Below are positions 1-7,226 of a stretch of 12,220 nt of DNA, one piece after another (position 1 is the stretch's first letter; every line of letters begins with the position of its first letter). Under the pieces are notes generated by a model. That model was given only the letters and a program-made list of their open reading frames with translations. It was not told the DNA's origin and made no database searches. The position numbers and the translations under genes were made by a program. This DNA comes from Myxococcales bacterium (lineage in GTDB: Bacteria > Myxococcota_C > UBA6777), in the NCBI GenBank assembly GCA_027005175.1, contig JALTMC010000334.1, forward strand, positions 1 through 12,220. Reading direction: 5' to 3'.

Positions 1-446
1 ATATTCTTTTTGCCTATATGTGTTCATATGCGTCTATTCGCGGTTCTTCTTCTCAAAGGAAACTTTCGTTGCCTATCTCTGAGTTACTATTTTCATAGCA
101 TTCACTGTACAGCCTAAAAGTACTAGCTTTGGTTTCTAAGCTGTTCTGCATTTCTATATCGACAAAAGACAATTTTTGAACCATATGATTGTGTTTTATA
201 GCATTGATGATGCTATCAGTGATAAATCTCATCCAACCGACAAGAGATGTCATGGCAGACGCTATTTCTTGTCAGTTGTTAGACACACCTCTCTGTGTCG
301 CAACGACTGTTCATGGGAAGTCACTCCAAGCCTCGATGGTAAAGCCCATTATCAGTGTTCCTATGTGTTTCGTTGTGGTTCTTCCCCGAAAACGGTCTCG
401 CCACTGGAGGTTTCCAGGTTCATTTTCTCGTTCTACAACTCGTGAG
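1..446. other. No supported gene; downstream flank of the SprT-like operon
   Basis: This stretch follows the stop codon of the SprT-like gene. The only candidate of note is a 66-codon minus-strand frame at 53-253. It starts with ATG but lacks a convincing Shine-Dalgarno and has no recognisable motif, so I do not call it. Plus-strand frames here run into the antisense of the protease gene and look like shadows. A short 5-bp stem with a 4-base loop (404-417) has no following T-run on either strand, so it is not a convincing terminator. I see no tRNA, transposase remnant or terminal inverted repeat. Confidence 0.5.
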
Positions 447-1238
447 CTATGGATCGTAACGTCGGAGCATAGAGAGTGGAACATAATATTTGGTATAGGA
501 TTTTCCGTCGGAGTATTGTTCTCCATCTTCGGATTCGACAAGGACTGTGGCGCGTTTTGTAATTCGATTCACGACACCGACAAACACCTCTCCTTCGATA
601 GAGAAAGAAACCATCCCCCCCACTTTTATGCCAAGCTCTTTTTTCGCTCGCTCTTTGGGAGTCATGAGCTGGTGTCTTGTTTCGGTGTGTCCAAACAAAG
701 ACATGGCCAGTACTCGGAACCTGTGTTGTGAGCAGCTTGAGTTTTGCCAAGCTAGCATTTCACAGAGATGGACCAATTCATGTTCAAAGATACGTTGTAA
801 GACTTCCAAGCGATCATGACAGTGTATGCCTGTGACAATCACATCATCGTCACCTTCCGAGCAAGACTCAAACAATAGAGTTGTTGAGATCGCGATTTCG
901 TAGTGGGGGGTGGAGAGCTTTCCGTTGTTTTTCTTACGCGATTTCTGTGTAGTCTTGCCTGCTGCGCTGGTCATTCGGGGGGATAAGCGAAAGGATATAT
1001 ACCGTCGTGAGTTCCGAAATAATAATTTTCTCAAAGTGCCTTGAAAGAAGTTGGAGTCGTAGGCATCAAAGAGGATCTCAAGATCCTTTCCACTGATAGA
1101 GGTAAAGTTTGCCGCATCGAAATTTGAGGATGTTTCGAGAGTCGTTTGATAGATGCTTGATGTTCGTTGTATCACCTCCTCCATCGAGAGATCCGTTTCG
1201 ATGAGGATGTCTTCTAACTGTTGTTTTGCCTGCTCCAT
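447..1238 (-). CDS. SprT-like zinc metalloprotease with C-terminal SH3/KOW-like domain
   Basis: Predicted 263-residue metalloprotease of the SprT/Spartan-like group; these cleave proteins bound to or crosslinked on DNA, or act on regulatory partners. The zinc-site motif HELVH is at residues 153-157 (H153 and H157 as ligands, E154 catalytic). H172 in SQHRF is the likely third ligand, followed by the FGHTETRH segment (183-190). Residues about 51-70 (ILFDAYDSNFFQGTLR) resemble the N-terminal helix of SprT-like domains. Residues about 200-260 look like a small beta-barrel: VGGMVSF, then VVNRITKRATVLVE and a YYVPL end. Start choice: an ATG at 1298 would overlap the upstream gene by 52 bp and has no well-spaced Shine-Dalgarno. 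The ATG at 1238 has AAGGA upstream and begins 8 bases after the upstream stop, so I chose it. The spacing implies co-transcription and perhaps translational coupling with the large helicase. No signal peptide is visible; it is probably cytoplasmic. The family call is good; the substrate is unknown. Confidence 0.85.
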   Translation of the reverse strand: MEQAKQQLEDILIETDLSMEEVIQRTSSIYQTTLETSSNFDAANFTSISGKDLEILFDAYDSNFFQGTLRKLLFRNSRRYISFRLSPRMTSAAGKTTQKSRKKNNGKLSTPHYEIAISTTLLFESCSEGDDDVIVTGIHCHDRLEVLQRIFEHELVHLCEMLAWQNSSCSQHRFRVLAMSLFGHTETRHQLMTPKERAKKELGIKVGGMVSFSIEGEVFVGVVNRITKRATVLVESEDGEQYSDGKSYTKYYVPLSMLRRYDP

Positions 1239-1246
1239 TGTCTTCC

Positions 1247-4200
1247 TTACTCTTCTAAAATAACGTCTACTGTTTCGCTTTGAAGCTGTTCTAGGCATCC
1301 TTGCACCACAGATAGGAGATGGTTGCTTTCAGGGTTGTTGTCCCTGTGGTTTCCAAACATGGCAAGGATAGATCGTGCTCTTGTCATACCCACATAAAGT
1401 GCATGAGGCAAGACCCCCTGTTCTTTGGAGACAAAAGAGTCAAGGCCAGCCAACAATACGATTTCGGAATCGTATCCTTTGTACGAGTGTGGTGTGGTCA
1501 CGACAATGGTTTGTGGATCGTTAGAAAATGTTTCGCTGTTTTGTTCCAATACGTTGATACCGATTGGATGGAGCACAGAGGCTACTTTGCGTTGTAAAGC
1601 AGAGCGAACACGTTTAGTCATTGCCAGGATCTTAATATCTTGAGGTGAGACCCCTTCCTTTTGCAGCCATAACAAAAGCTGTTGAGAGATGGCTTCCATT
1701 TGCTGATCAAGCTTGGAGAATGTCTGTAGGGTGGGTAGAGGACCAGCGACGCGATTGAAGTGGACCTTCCACCATGGTTTATCGATCCTTTGGACTGGCT
1801 CTACTAAACCGCGTTGGAGGAGTTCTTTGTGGTCATTTTCTGTATTTGCAGAAGGGTGAAGTTGGCAAAATACGTTGTAGGCTAGCTCTGTGATCGCTCT
1901 TGTGGAGCGAAAGCTTTCTTTCATCACTGTTGAGCGACCACGCATCTCAAGACCCATCTCGGACCATTTGGGAGTGGGGCGAGCGTAGATGTTTTGTGCG
2001 TTGTCATAGAAGATCATCACAGGGCGACTCTTGGAATCAGAGGAGTCCTCCAAGTGTACAAGCTTACTTAATAAATCCAGGGTATGTGGACCCATATCCT
2101 GTGCTTCATCGACAAAGAGGGCGTTACAACGTGGTTGAAGTCTCTGGCTACGAGCTGACATTTGATGCAAAAAGGTTAAGGAGATATCATTGTAAGCAAA
2201 GAAGTGGGCATCTCCCTTTGTGCCCTTGGGCTCTCGGAGTGATTTCTCTGCACGAACCGCTTTGAGTAAGTCTCGGATGTGTATTACTTTCACTCGCCGT
2301 GTGGGGTAGGTTTTCCCTACCCCAACACGGTTCCAGGCGTGCTGGATGGATGCTTGCAGTAAGTGATGCAAAGAGCGGTTGGCAAACATGACCCACACTG
2401 AAAACGCTGGGTCTTGCCAACGCTTTTCTTGCTTTAATAGGTATTGGCACAACCAGTGAGCGAGAACAATCGTTTTTCCACTGCCTGCTACACCGCGAAC
2501 CAAGCGGGGTCTTCCATCCATATCGTATTGACAGATCCGCTCTTGTTCTGCACTGAGAATTGGTATGAGTGCACGTCGTGCTCGCAGTTGATAGCCCAAG
2601 GAGCCTTTGTCACCTCGAAGTTCGGGTGGAGGTTCATAGATACGAGATGCAAACACCCGTGTCCAGGCACTCTGTCTTCCTTTTTGACGTAGGTAGCGTG
2701 GTGCGAGTAGACTTTGTAGTGTCTTCAAATAAGGTTCTTCCATTTCCTGACGACTGGCGAGAAAAAAGACAAAGTCACGGGCTCGGCTTAAGCCTACATT
2801 CACCAGTCTCATCCATTCATCATAAGGCCAAGCCTGACTTCCTGCATTCACCGTGTCAAAAAATACAATACTGGCCTCAGCTCCTTGCTGACTGTGAATC
2901 GTTGCAGCACGCCAGTTATGAGAGTACCCATTGTCTTCAAGAAATGTTTGAACCTTTCGGACTTGGGCGACAAAAGGGGAGAGAAATAAGCCTTGTGTTC
3001 GCAAGAATTCAGGGTGTGCTGTGAATATCTTACGCAAGACATTGAGGGTTCCGGCACGACACCAACTGCGGTTCCCTTCTCCACGTTCTGCTCGCAACAA
3101 TACGGGGTCACGGATGTCCTCGTCCAATACATACCAGATCGCTCTGGGTTGTTCTTGCAATAAGCGCAAGGGCTGGGTCCTTTGAGTTTGAACAGATTCA
3201 GCATCTTCTAGTTGGTTATGGTATTGGTATGTCGAGATCACTTTGCGAATATCTGGATGCATCCGGTGTTGCTGACGTAGCATAAAGATGCCTTCCTGGT
3301 TTGGCTTGGTATGATGGAGATGGCCCAGGCCACTTTCGGCTAACCATACGGCTTGATGTGATGGTAGGACTCGGCTGACCTTCGTGATTGGAGAAAGCTG
3401 CTTGGGATCTCCAACAAGTACCATGCGTTGGCTTGACAATAGGGCCAGGGCTGCTGTTGTTGCTCGGGAGACAATGCCCGCCTCATCCAGAATTACGGTC
3501 CGAAATGGAGCTTGGTCGTTTTCGATTGCATCGCGAAGCAACTTGTGACGCAACAGTGTTGAGGCATTAAAAACAGTCGTTACGACAACCTGATACGACG
3601 GATCCATTACGACTGTCAGTGAGTTTGATTGTAGCTTTCCTCGAAGCTTTTTGACCTCCAGTTTGAGAGCAAGTCGTTTGCTTTCTTTTCGCTCTTGACT
3701 GAGTTGCTTTGTGAGAGTTTCCAACTCCTGTAGCACTTCTGTTTCGCTGCCTTCTAAAAGTGCATCCATGGAGTGTTCTGTAAATCGACGATAGCGTACA
3801 CTCTTTCCCAGTCGGATCACTCTTTTTTGCAATGGTATGTGGGGATGATATTTCTGTATGGCTCTACCTATCGAGAGTGCCACTTCATCCGTAGCTTGGT
3901 TCGTTGTGGATAACACAAGGATTCGTTCGTTGGAGCGGGGAATGAGGTGTGCTATTTGTTCTCCGATGGCATAGGTTTTTCCTGTTCCTGGAGGACCCCA
4001 AAGAACACTCCATGCAAAAGGCCATATCGGTCGAAAACATTCATAGCTAAAGTGAGAAGGGCCGGGCTGTAGTCGTTTGTAGTCATAGCCTAAACATCGT
4101 CGGAGTGGGAGCTTTGTATGAAGTGGGGTGCATCGTTCATCATTGTAGAGCATGTCGAGATGGGCGAGAAACTCAAAGGGCCGCACATAAACACCACCAC

Positions 4201-6922
4201 ATTGTGGGCTACTTTCAGGATCACGAATGAAGATGTGAATCTGTTTTTTTTGTTGATCCACTTCAAGAATCTCACCCCACCAGAGGCATGATGTTAGTTG
4301 CTGGGCATAGCTATGCAAATCATCTTGATGGTGTGGTGGAGGCTGGAATACAACACTCCCTTCCCATGTCCAGTCGAAAGAAAACGAAGTGGAAAGCTGC
4401 AATGTATATATGTTCTCCACACCAGGAACAGGAGATACTTGCGAACACTTCAAGTATTTGAGTTGGATAGAGTGATGATACTCTTCCCTGACAGCGGCTG
4501 CAACATCTCGGAGCATGGCTGTTTGAGCTGGTGGTGGAGAAGTCGGTGATGGAGAAGGTCTGGCTTCGTCTGCCTTTTCCTTCGGTGCCTCCTTTTCTCT
4601 ACTTCCCGTAGGAGGGGTAGGTTCTTGAGCATCTACCCATTGAAAGAGGGTCGGAAACAGTTCGCCCCGTAAAAACTCTTGTTGGTGAAGCAATACCTTA
4701 AAGTACTCAGCCTCCTGAATAGGCACCTCCTCTATTTGAAGTTCTTGCTCTTGCACGGCAACAAGTACATCGTAAATAGCATAGAGTTGGCTGTATTCTT
4801 CTGCTCCGAGCGATAGGTAGAAACTATCACTTTGGTTGAGCTTTTGCAATAACTGCTTTGTTTTTGGACCCGGTGAAGAACACCGCTCATCACGAACCAG
4901 CAATACTTTATCACAGGTTGTCATGATATTTTTGATTCGGCTACTAAGAGCACTTCCGTGAGCATTGCAAACAGCCACACATGCGATTTGTTGCTTTTTA
5001 TGTTGGCTGTGCAAGGTCATATTGGAAGGCAGGACTTTGTTGTATCGCACCTTCCCAAAATAGACCTTGTTGCCTCGATGGTTGAGAAGAGGCCGAATGA
5101 CTTCTTTAAGTCGCCCAAACAAGTCTTCTTCATTGGGAATTCCATCTTCTACAAAGTTATCTTCATGCTGCATTTGTAGGATGCGTAGACGCTGTAGAAT
5201 GAGGGCCTCTACCTCTTCTTCATGTGTTGGCAGGGGCGATGTGATGGGTGCTGGTTCTACGAAAGGTGGAACTCTCACTTCAACCGAAGCTTCTCCTTCA
5301 ACCGAAGCTTCTCCTTCAACCGAAGCTTCTCCTTCAACCGAAGCTTCTCCTTCAACCGAAGCTTCTCCTTCGACCGAAGCTTCTCCTTCAACCGAAGCTT
5401 CTTCTTCGACCGAAAGGTGTGCTTTCTTTGTTTCAGAGAGCCCCTCTTTCCCTTCGCGATGAAGGAGGTTCTCATCGATCGTTAAGGGTTCGCCGGAAGG
5501 AATTTCTTCTTCTTCGTAGAGCCAATCTTCGAACTTTTTCCTGGCGCGGTTGAGAAAAACACGTGGTGTGGGGTTTGAGCGAAAGAAATGTTGGATGTCT
5601 TGGGTTTCAAATGGGTATAGTGGATCGGGTAGGCTGTATTGTTCAAATGCTTCTTGCATATGAAGTCGGAGCATCGCTTCTGTGTGCTTTTCGGAGAGAG
5701 GCTCCAACTCGTATTGGTATTCTGCGATACGCTCTGTTGCTCCATTGTCTAGCTCGACTTGGAACCACTCTTTCCATAGATCCGGAAAGATACAAGTTAA
5801 AACGAGAAGGTTGGGTGTCATGGTGAAGATCTCTCGCATCATATCACCCCAATGGCGCGTTAGCATCCTATCATCGCGAAGCCCTTCAAGCTGATCACAG
5901 GCTAGAATCAGTGGATGATAGTATGTTGATAAGATCCCAACCGTTGCAATGGCTTGAAGAGCTTTTTCCTCCTTGGCACGAATCACTCCACGTGGTGTAG
6001 ACTCGGGATCTATGGTGACCCAAGACTCTGTTAAACCCAATCGTTTGGCGTCTTCAGGTGCCAGTGTCTGGCCTTTGAGCCATGTGAGTATGGCTCGCTT
6101 GTTTTTCTTTTGTGAAACAAAACAGTAATTGATCAAAGCATATACTACTTTTTGTTCCACTTGGGCGTGGTTCTCTGATAAAAAGTCAAGAACTTTGGAG
6201 CGCAACAGCACTACATTTCGAGCTCGGCTCTCTCCTGTTCCCAGGATACGAAAGAGATAAGATGGCTCCTCTTGTAGCCGGGAAATCCATCGTTGCCGCC
6301 TCTCGACATCAATACCGGCAGTAATGTCCTTTTTAAACTCCACGATTAGAATGACAGAAAATACATGAGCGAGTAAGGCATCTAGCTGTGACCCCGCTTC
6401 AGGCATTGAGGGAATTGGCTTTGTTAGGCTCTCCACCATGTTGACCCAAATATGCCGTGCCACGGAATCTTCGTCGTTGGGCTTACGAATAAACATGATA
6501 TGGTTTTCATGAGCCCACCGATGTGCTGCCCGCATCAGTAAGTGCGTTTTTCCTGAACCGGCTTGTCCCAGTATCAAAACTCCTGTTGAGGTGGGTACTT
6601 TTCCTCGCTTTTGTTGGATCGTCATACGACGTAGAACACGGTGAATGATTCGGATAACGCCTTCATTGTACGATTCTAAGTCTGGATAGTCTTCCCAGGG
6701 GTTGTTCACCCGATCGGTTAATTCGGGCGGGTTGTCAAACAATCGATCTCGGTATTGGCTCTCCTGGTCTAATCGCATACATCGATCCTTTTTCTCTATT
6801 TGTTTCGAAACGATTGGATCGTTGATCCAACAAATGTTACATCTTTCGAATGGGTCCGCTAGTTCTCCTGTGCATTGGATGACTGACATGTCAATCTTGT
6901 TGCGTTCTCGCTCCTGCACCAA
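1247..6922 (-). CDS. Giant three-motor NTPase: AAA domain + Dna2/Upf1-like helicase + UvrD-like helicase
   Basis: One uninterrupted 1891-residue frame. Residues 17-48 hold four cysteines including CNIC (28-31), a possible zinc site. Residues about 70-470 are an AAA/STAND-like NTPase with Walker A GQAGSGKT (119-126) and a Walker B-like ACDQLE (341-346). Residues 507-548 are seven acidic hexapeptide repeats (EGEASV). Residues about 556-760 are an unassigned alpha/beta region, followed by a Pro/Lys/Glu-rich linker (765-800). Residues about 830-1410 form an SF1 Dna2/Upf1-type helicase: GPPGTGKT (976-983), a charged coiled-coil insert (1058-1100), DEAG (1146-1149), GDPKQLSP (1171-1178), QHRMHP (1218-1223), HSQQGAEAS (1343-1351) and VGLSRAR (1376-1382). 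Residues about 1450-1891 form a compact UvrD-type helicase: GVAGSGKT (1477-1484), VDEAQD (1604-1609), ESFRST (1669-1674), HSYKGYDSEIV (1812-1822) and YVGMTRAR (1843-1850). All catalytic motifs of both helicases look intact, so it should be an active nucleic-acid motor in the cytoplasm. The start is uncertain: TTG at 6922, GTG at 6919 (AAGGG lies 11-14 bases upstream) or ATG at 6889 inside a 34-bp repeat. The SprT-like protease follows 8 bases later. I know no named family with this architecture. Confidence 0.9.
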   Translation of the reverse strand: MVQERERNKIDMSVIQCTGELADPFERCNICWINDPIVSKQIEKKDRCMRLDQESQYRDRLFDNPPELTDRVNNPWEDYPDLESYNEGVIRIIHRVLRRMTIQQKRGKVPTSTGVLILGQAGSGKTHLLMRAAHRWAHENHIMFIRKPNDEDSVARHIWVNMVESLTKPIPSMPEAGSQLDALLAHVFSVILIVEFKKDITAGIDVERRQRWISRLQEEPSYLFRILGTGESRARNVVLLRSKVLDFLSENHAQVEQKVVYALINYCFVSQKKNKRAILTWLKGQTLAPEDAKRLGLTESWVTIDPESTPRGVIRAKEEKALQAIATVGILSTYYHPLILACDQLEGLRDDRMLTRHWGDMMREIFTMTPNLLVLTCIFPDLWKEWFQVELDNGATERIAEYQYELEPLSEKHTEAMLRLHMQEAFEQYSLPDPLYPFETQDIQHFFRSNPTPRVFLNRARKKFEDWLYEEEEIPSGEPLTIDENLLHREGKEGLSETKKAHLSVEEEASVEGEASVEGEASVEGEASVEGEASVEGEASVEGEASVEVRVPPFVEPAPITSPLPTHEEEVEALILQRLRILQMQHEDNFVEDGIPNEEDLFGRLKEVIRPLLNHRGNKVYFGKVRYNKVLPSNMTLHSQHKKQQIACVAVCNAHGSALSSRIKNIMTTCDKVLLVRDERCSSPGPKTKQLLQKLNQSDSFYLSLGAEEYSQLYAIYDVLVAVQEQELQIEEVPIQEAEYFKVLLHQQEFLRGELFPTLFQWVDAQEPTPPTGSREKEAPKEKADEARPSPSPTSPPPAQTAMLRDVAAAVREEYHHSIQLKYLKCSQVSPVPGVENIYTLQLSTSFSFDWTWEGSVVFQPPPHHQDDLHSYAQQLTSCLWWGEILEVDQQKKQIHIFIRDPESSPQCGGVYVRPFEFLAHLDMLYNDERCTPLHTKLPLRRCLGYDYKRLQPGPSHFSYECFRPIWPFAWSVLWGPPGTGKTYAIGEQIAHLIPRSNERILVLSTTNQATDEVALSIGRAIQKYHPHIPLQKRVIRLGKSVRYRRFTEHSMDALLEGSETEVLQELETLTKQLSQERKESKRLALKLEVKKLRGKLQSNSLTVVMDPSYQVVVTTVFNASTLLRHKLLRDAIENDQAPFRTVILDEAGIVSRATTAALALLSSQRMVLVGDPKQLSPITKVSRVLPSHQAVWLAESGLGHLHHTKPNQEGIFMLRQQHRMHPDIRKVISTYQYHNQLEDAESVQTQRTQPLRLLQEQPRAIWYVLDEDIRDPVLLRAERGEGNRSWCRAGTLNVLRKIFTAHPEFLRTQGLFLSPFVAQVRKVQTFLEDNGYSHNWRAATIHSQQGAEASIVFFDTVNAGSQAWPYDEWMRLVNVGLSRARDFVFFLASRQEMEEPYLKTLQSLLAPRYLRQKGRQSAWTRVFASRIYEPPPELRGDKGSLGYQLRARRALIPILSAEQERICQYDMDGRPRLVRGVAGSGKTIVLAHWLCQYLLKQEKRWQDPAFSVWVMFANRSLHHLLQASIQHAWNRVGVGKTYPTRRVKVIHIRDLLKAVRAEKSLREPKGTKGDAHFFAYNDISLTFLHQMSARSQRLQPRCNALFVDEAQDMGPHTLDLLSKLVHLEDSSDSKSRPVMIFYDNAQNIYARPTPKWSEMGLEMRGRSTVMKESFRSTRAITELAYNVFCQLHPSANTENDHKELLQRGLVEPVQRIDKPWWKVHFNRVAGPLPTLQTFSKLDQQMEAISQQLLLWLQKEGVSPQDIKILAMTKRVRSALQRKVASVLHPIGINVLEQNSETFSNDPQTIVVTTPHSYKGYDSEIVLLAGLDSFVSKEQGVLPHALYVGMTRARSILAMFGNHRDNNPESNHLLSVVQGCLEQLQSETVDVILEE
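5279..5404 (-). repeat. Seven tandem 18-bp in-frame repeats coding EGEASV
   Basis: Seven head-to-tail 18-bp units lie inside the giant helicase gene, with a partial eighth running to about 5414. Units are identical or differ by single bases; the variants are at 5369-5386 and 5387-5404. On the coding strand each unit encodes E-G-E-A-S-V (the first is E-E-E-A-S-V). Each unit contains the palindrome GAAGCTTC, so single strands could fold back. Because 18 is a multiple of three, gain or loss of a unit keeps the frame and changes only the length of an acidic linker between the AAA domain and the middle region. The unit has no stop in several frames, which explains the long spurious antisense frames here. 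Confidence 0.95.
6884..6893. promoter_or_regulatory. Perfect 10-bp palindrome TGACATGTCA, copy on the start codon
   Basis: Second copy of the palindrome, overlapping the ATG at 6889 of the giant helicase gene. Together with 6959-6968 the two centres are 75 bp apart, about seven helical turns. That spacing would suit looping or cooperative binding if these are protein sites, but it may simply follow from the duplication. Confidence 0.3.
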
Positions 6923-6958
6923 ACGAACGGCTACCCTTGCACAGCCGAAAAACTAAAC

Positions 6959-6968
6959 TGACATGTCA
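6959..6968. promoter_or_regulatory. Perfect 10-bp palindrome TGACATGTCA, upstream copy
   Basis: TGACATGTCA equals its own reverse complement. It sits inside the upstream copy of the 34-bp repeat and spans the ATG of the three-codon mini-frame. A palindrome between a promoter candidate (7041-7046) and the giant gene could be an operator. This is inference: no cognate regulator is visible in the window. Confidence 0.3.
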
Positions 6969-7040
6969 ATCTTGTTGCGTTCTCGCTCCTACGCGGTCTC
7001 TTCTGGTACATCTGGAACACGCTGCTATCCTTCGGAAGGT

Positions 7041-7046
7041 ATTATA
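7041..7046 (-). promoter_or_regulatory. Candidate -10 box for the helicase/SprT operon
   Basis: The minus strand reads a perfect TATAAT here. No good -35 hexamer is found 15-18 bases upstream, so the promoter would be weak, activator-dependent or coincidental. If used, the leader would be about 110-150 nt and would include both copies of the 34-bp repeat. Confidence 0.35.
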
Positions 7047-7091
7047 CTTCGATGCTCATTGTTAGTATATGGCTGAACGATACTGCTCTGG

Positions 7092-7097
7092 TATACT
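7092..7097 (+). promoter_or_regulatory. Candidate extended -10 box for the DUF2157 pair
   Basis: TATACT (five of six consensus bases) preceded by TGG gives an extended -10 arrangement. No convincing -35 is visible. Transcription from here would give a leader of roughly 120 nt containing the triple 10-bp repeat at 7161-7190. Confidence 0.25.
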
Positions 7098-7160
7098 GAC
7101 ACATGAAGATTGTTTTCGAAAAGTTGCTATTCATGTCATAATGCTTCTTTGTGGTACGAT

Positions 7161-7190
7161 TCTTCTGATTTCTTCTGATTTCTTCTGATT
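7161..7190. repeat. Three exact tandem copies of a 10-bp unit upstream of the DUF2157 genes
   Basis: TCTTCTGATT occurs three times without interruption, with imperfect flanking extensions on both sides (about 7158-7197). The 10-bp period is close to one DNA helical turn, so a protein could contact the same face repeatedly. Replication slippage is an equally simple explanation. It lies 37 bases upstream of the start codon at 7227 and would be in the untranslated leader if the -10 at 7092 is used. Confidence 0.9.
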
Positions 7191-7226
7191 TCTTGTGTTG
7201 GTCTTGTTGTTCAATAGGATAAGTAT

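Larger units (their letters stand above)
6882..6990. repeat. 34-bp exact direct repeat duplicating the start region of the giant gene
   Basis: The same 34 bases occur at 6882-6915 and 6957-6990, an offset of 75 bp (25 codons, in frame), separated by 41 bp. On the minus strand each copy runs from AGGAG to an ATG and two further codons. The downstream copy (6882-6915) provides the possible ATG start at 6889. The upstream copy has an ATG at 6964 but reads Met-Ser-Val-stop, a three-codon mini-frame in the same phase. Within each copy the AGGAG lies about 21 or more bases from the ATG, too far for a normal ribosome site for that codon. The duplication is certain; its role is not. Confidence 0.95.

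Noticed and set aside
53-253. 66-codon minus-strand frame downstream of the protease gene
   Set aside because: No good ribosome site, no recognisable motif and low information; it may be chance in AT-richer sequence.
404-417. Hairpin as terminator of the helicase/SprT operon
   Set aside because: The stem is only 5 bp and no T-run follows on the minus strand.
189-731. 180-codon plus-strand frame antisense to the SprT-like gene
   Set aside because: It overlaps a gene with a clear HExxH protease motif and shows no domain of its own.
1247-1298. Overlapping start of the SprT-like gene at 1298 (283 residues)
   Set aside because: The ATG at 1238 has a better-spaced AAGGA and clears the upstream stop, and the extra 20 residues are basic and match no domain.
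5279-5404. CRISPR array
   Set aside because: Units are 18 bp head to tail with no spacers, and they encode an in-frame hexapeptide repeat.
5067-5553. Several plus-strand frames across the repeat array in the giant gene
   Set aside because: The 18-bp unit lacks stops in several frames, so long antisense frames arise automatically. Their proteins are only repeats plus shadow sequence.
6882-6990. Attachment-site or target-site duplication from a mobile element
   Set aside because: The 41 bp between the 34-bp repeats is too short for an element, and no inverted ends or transposase genes are present.
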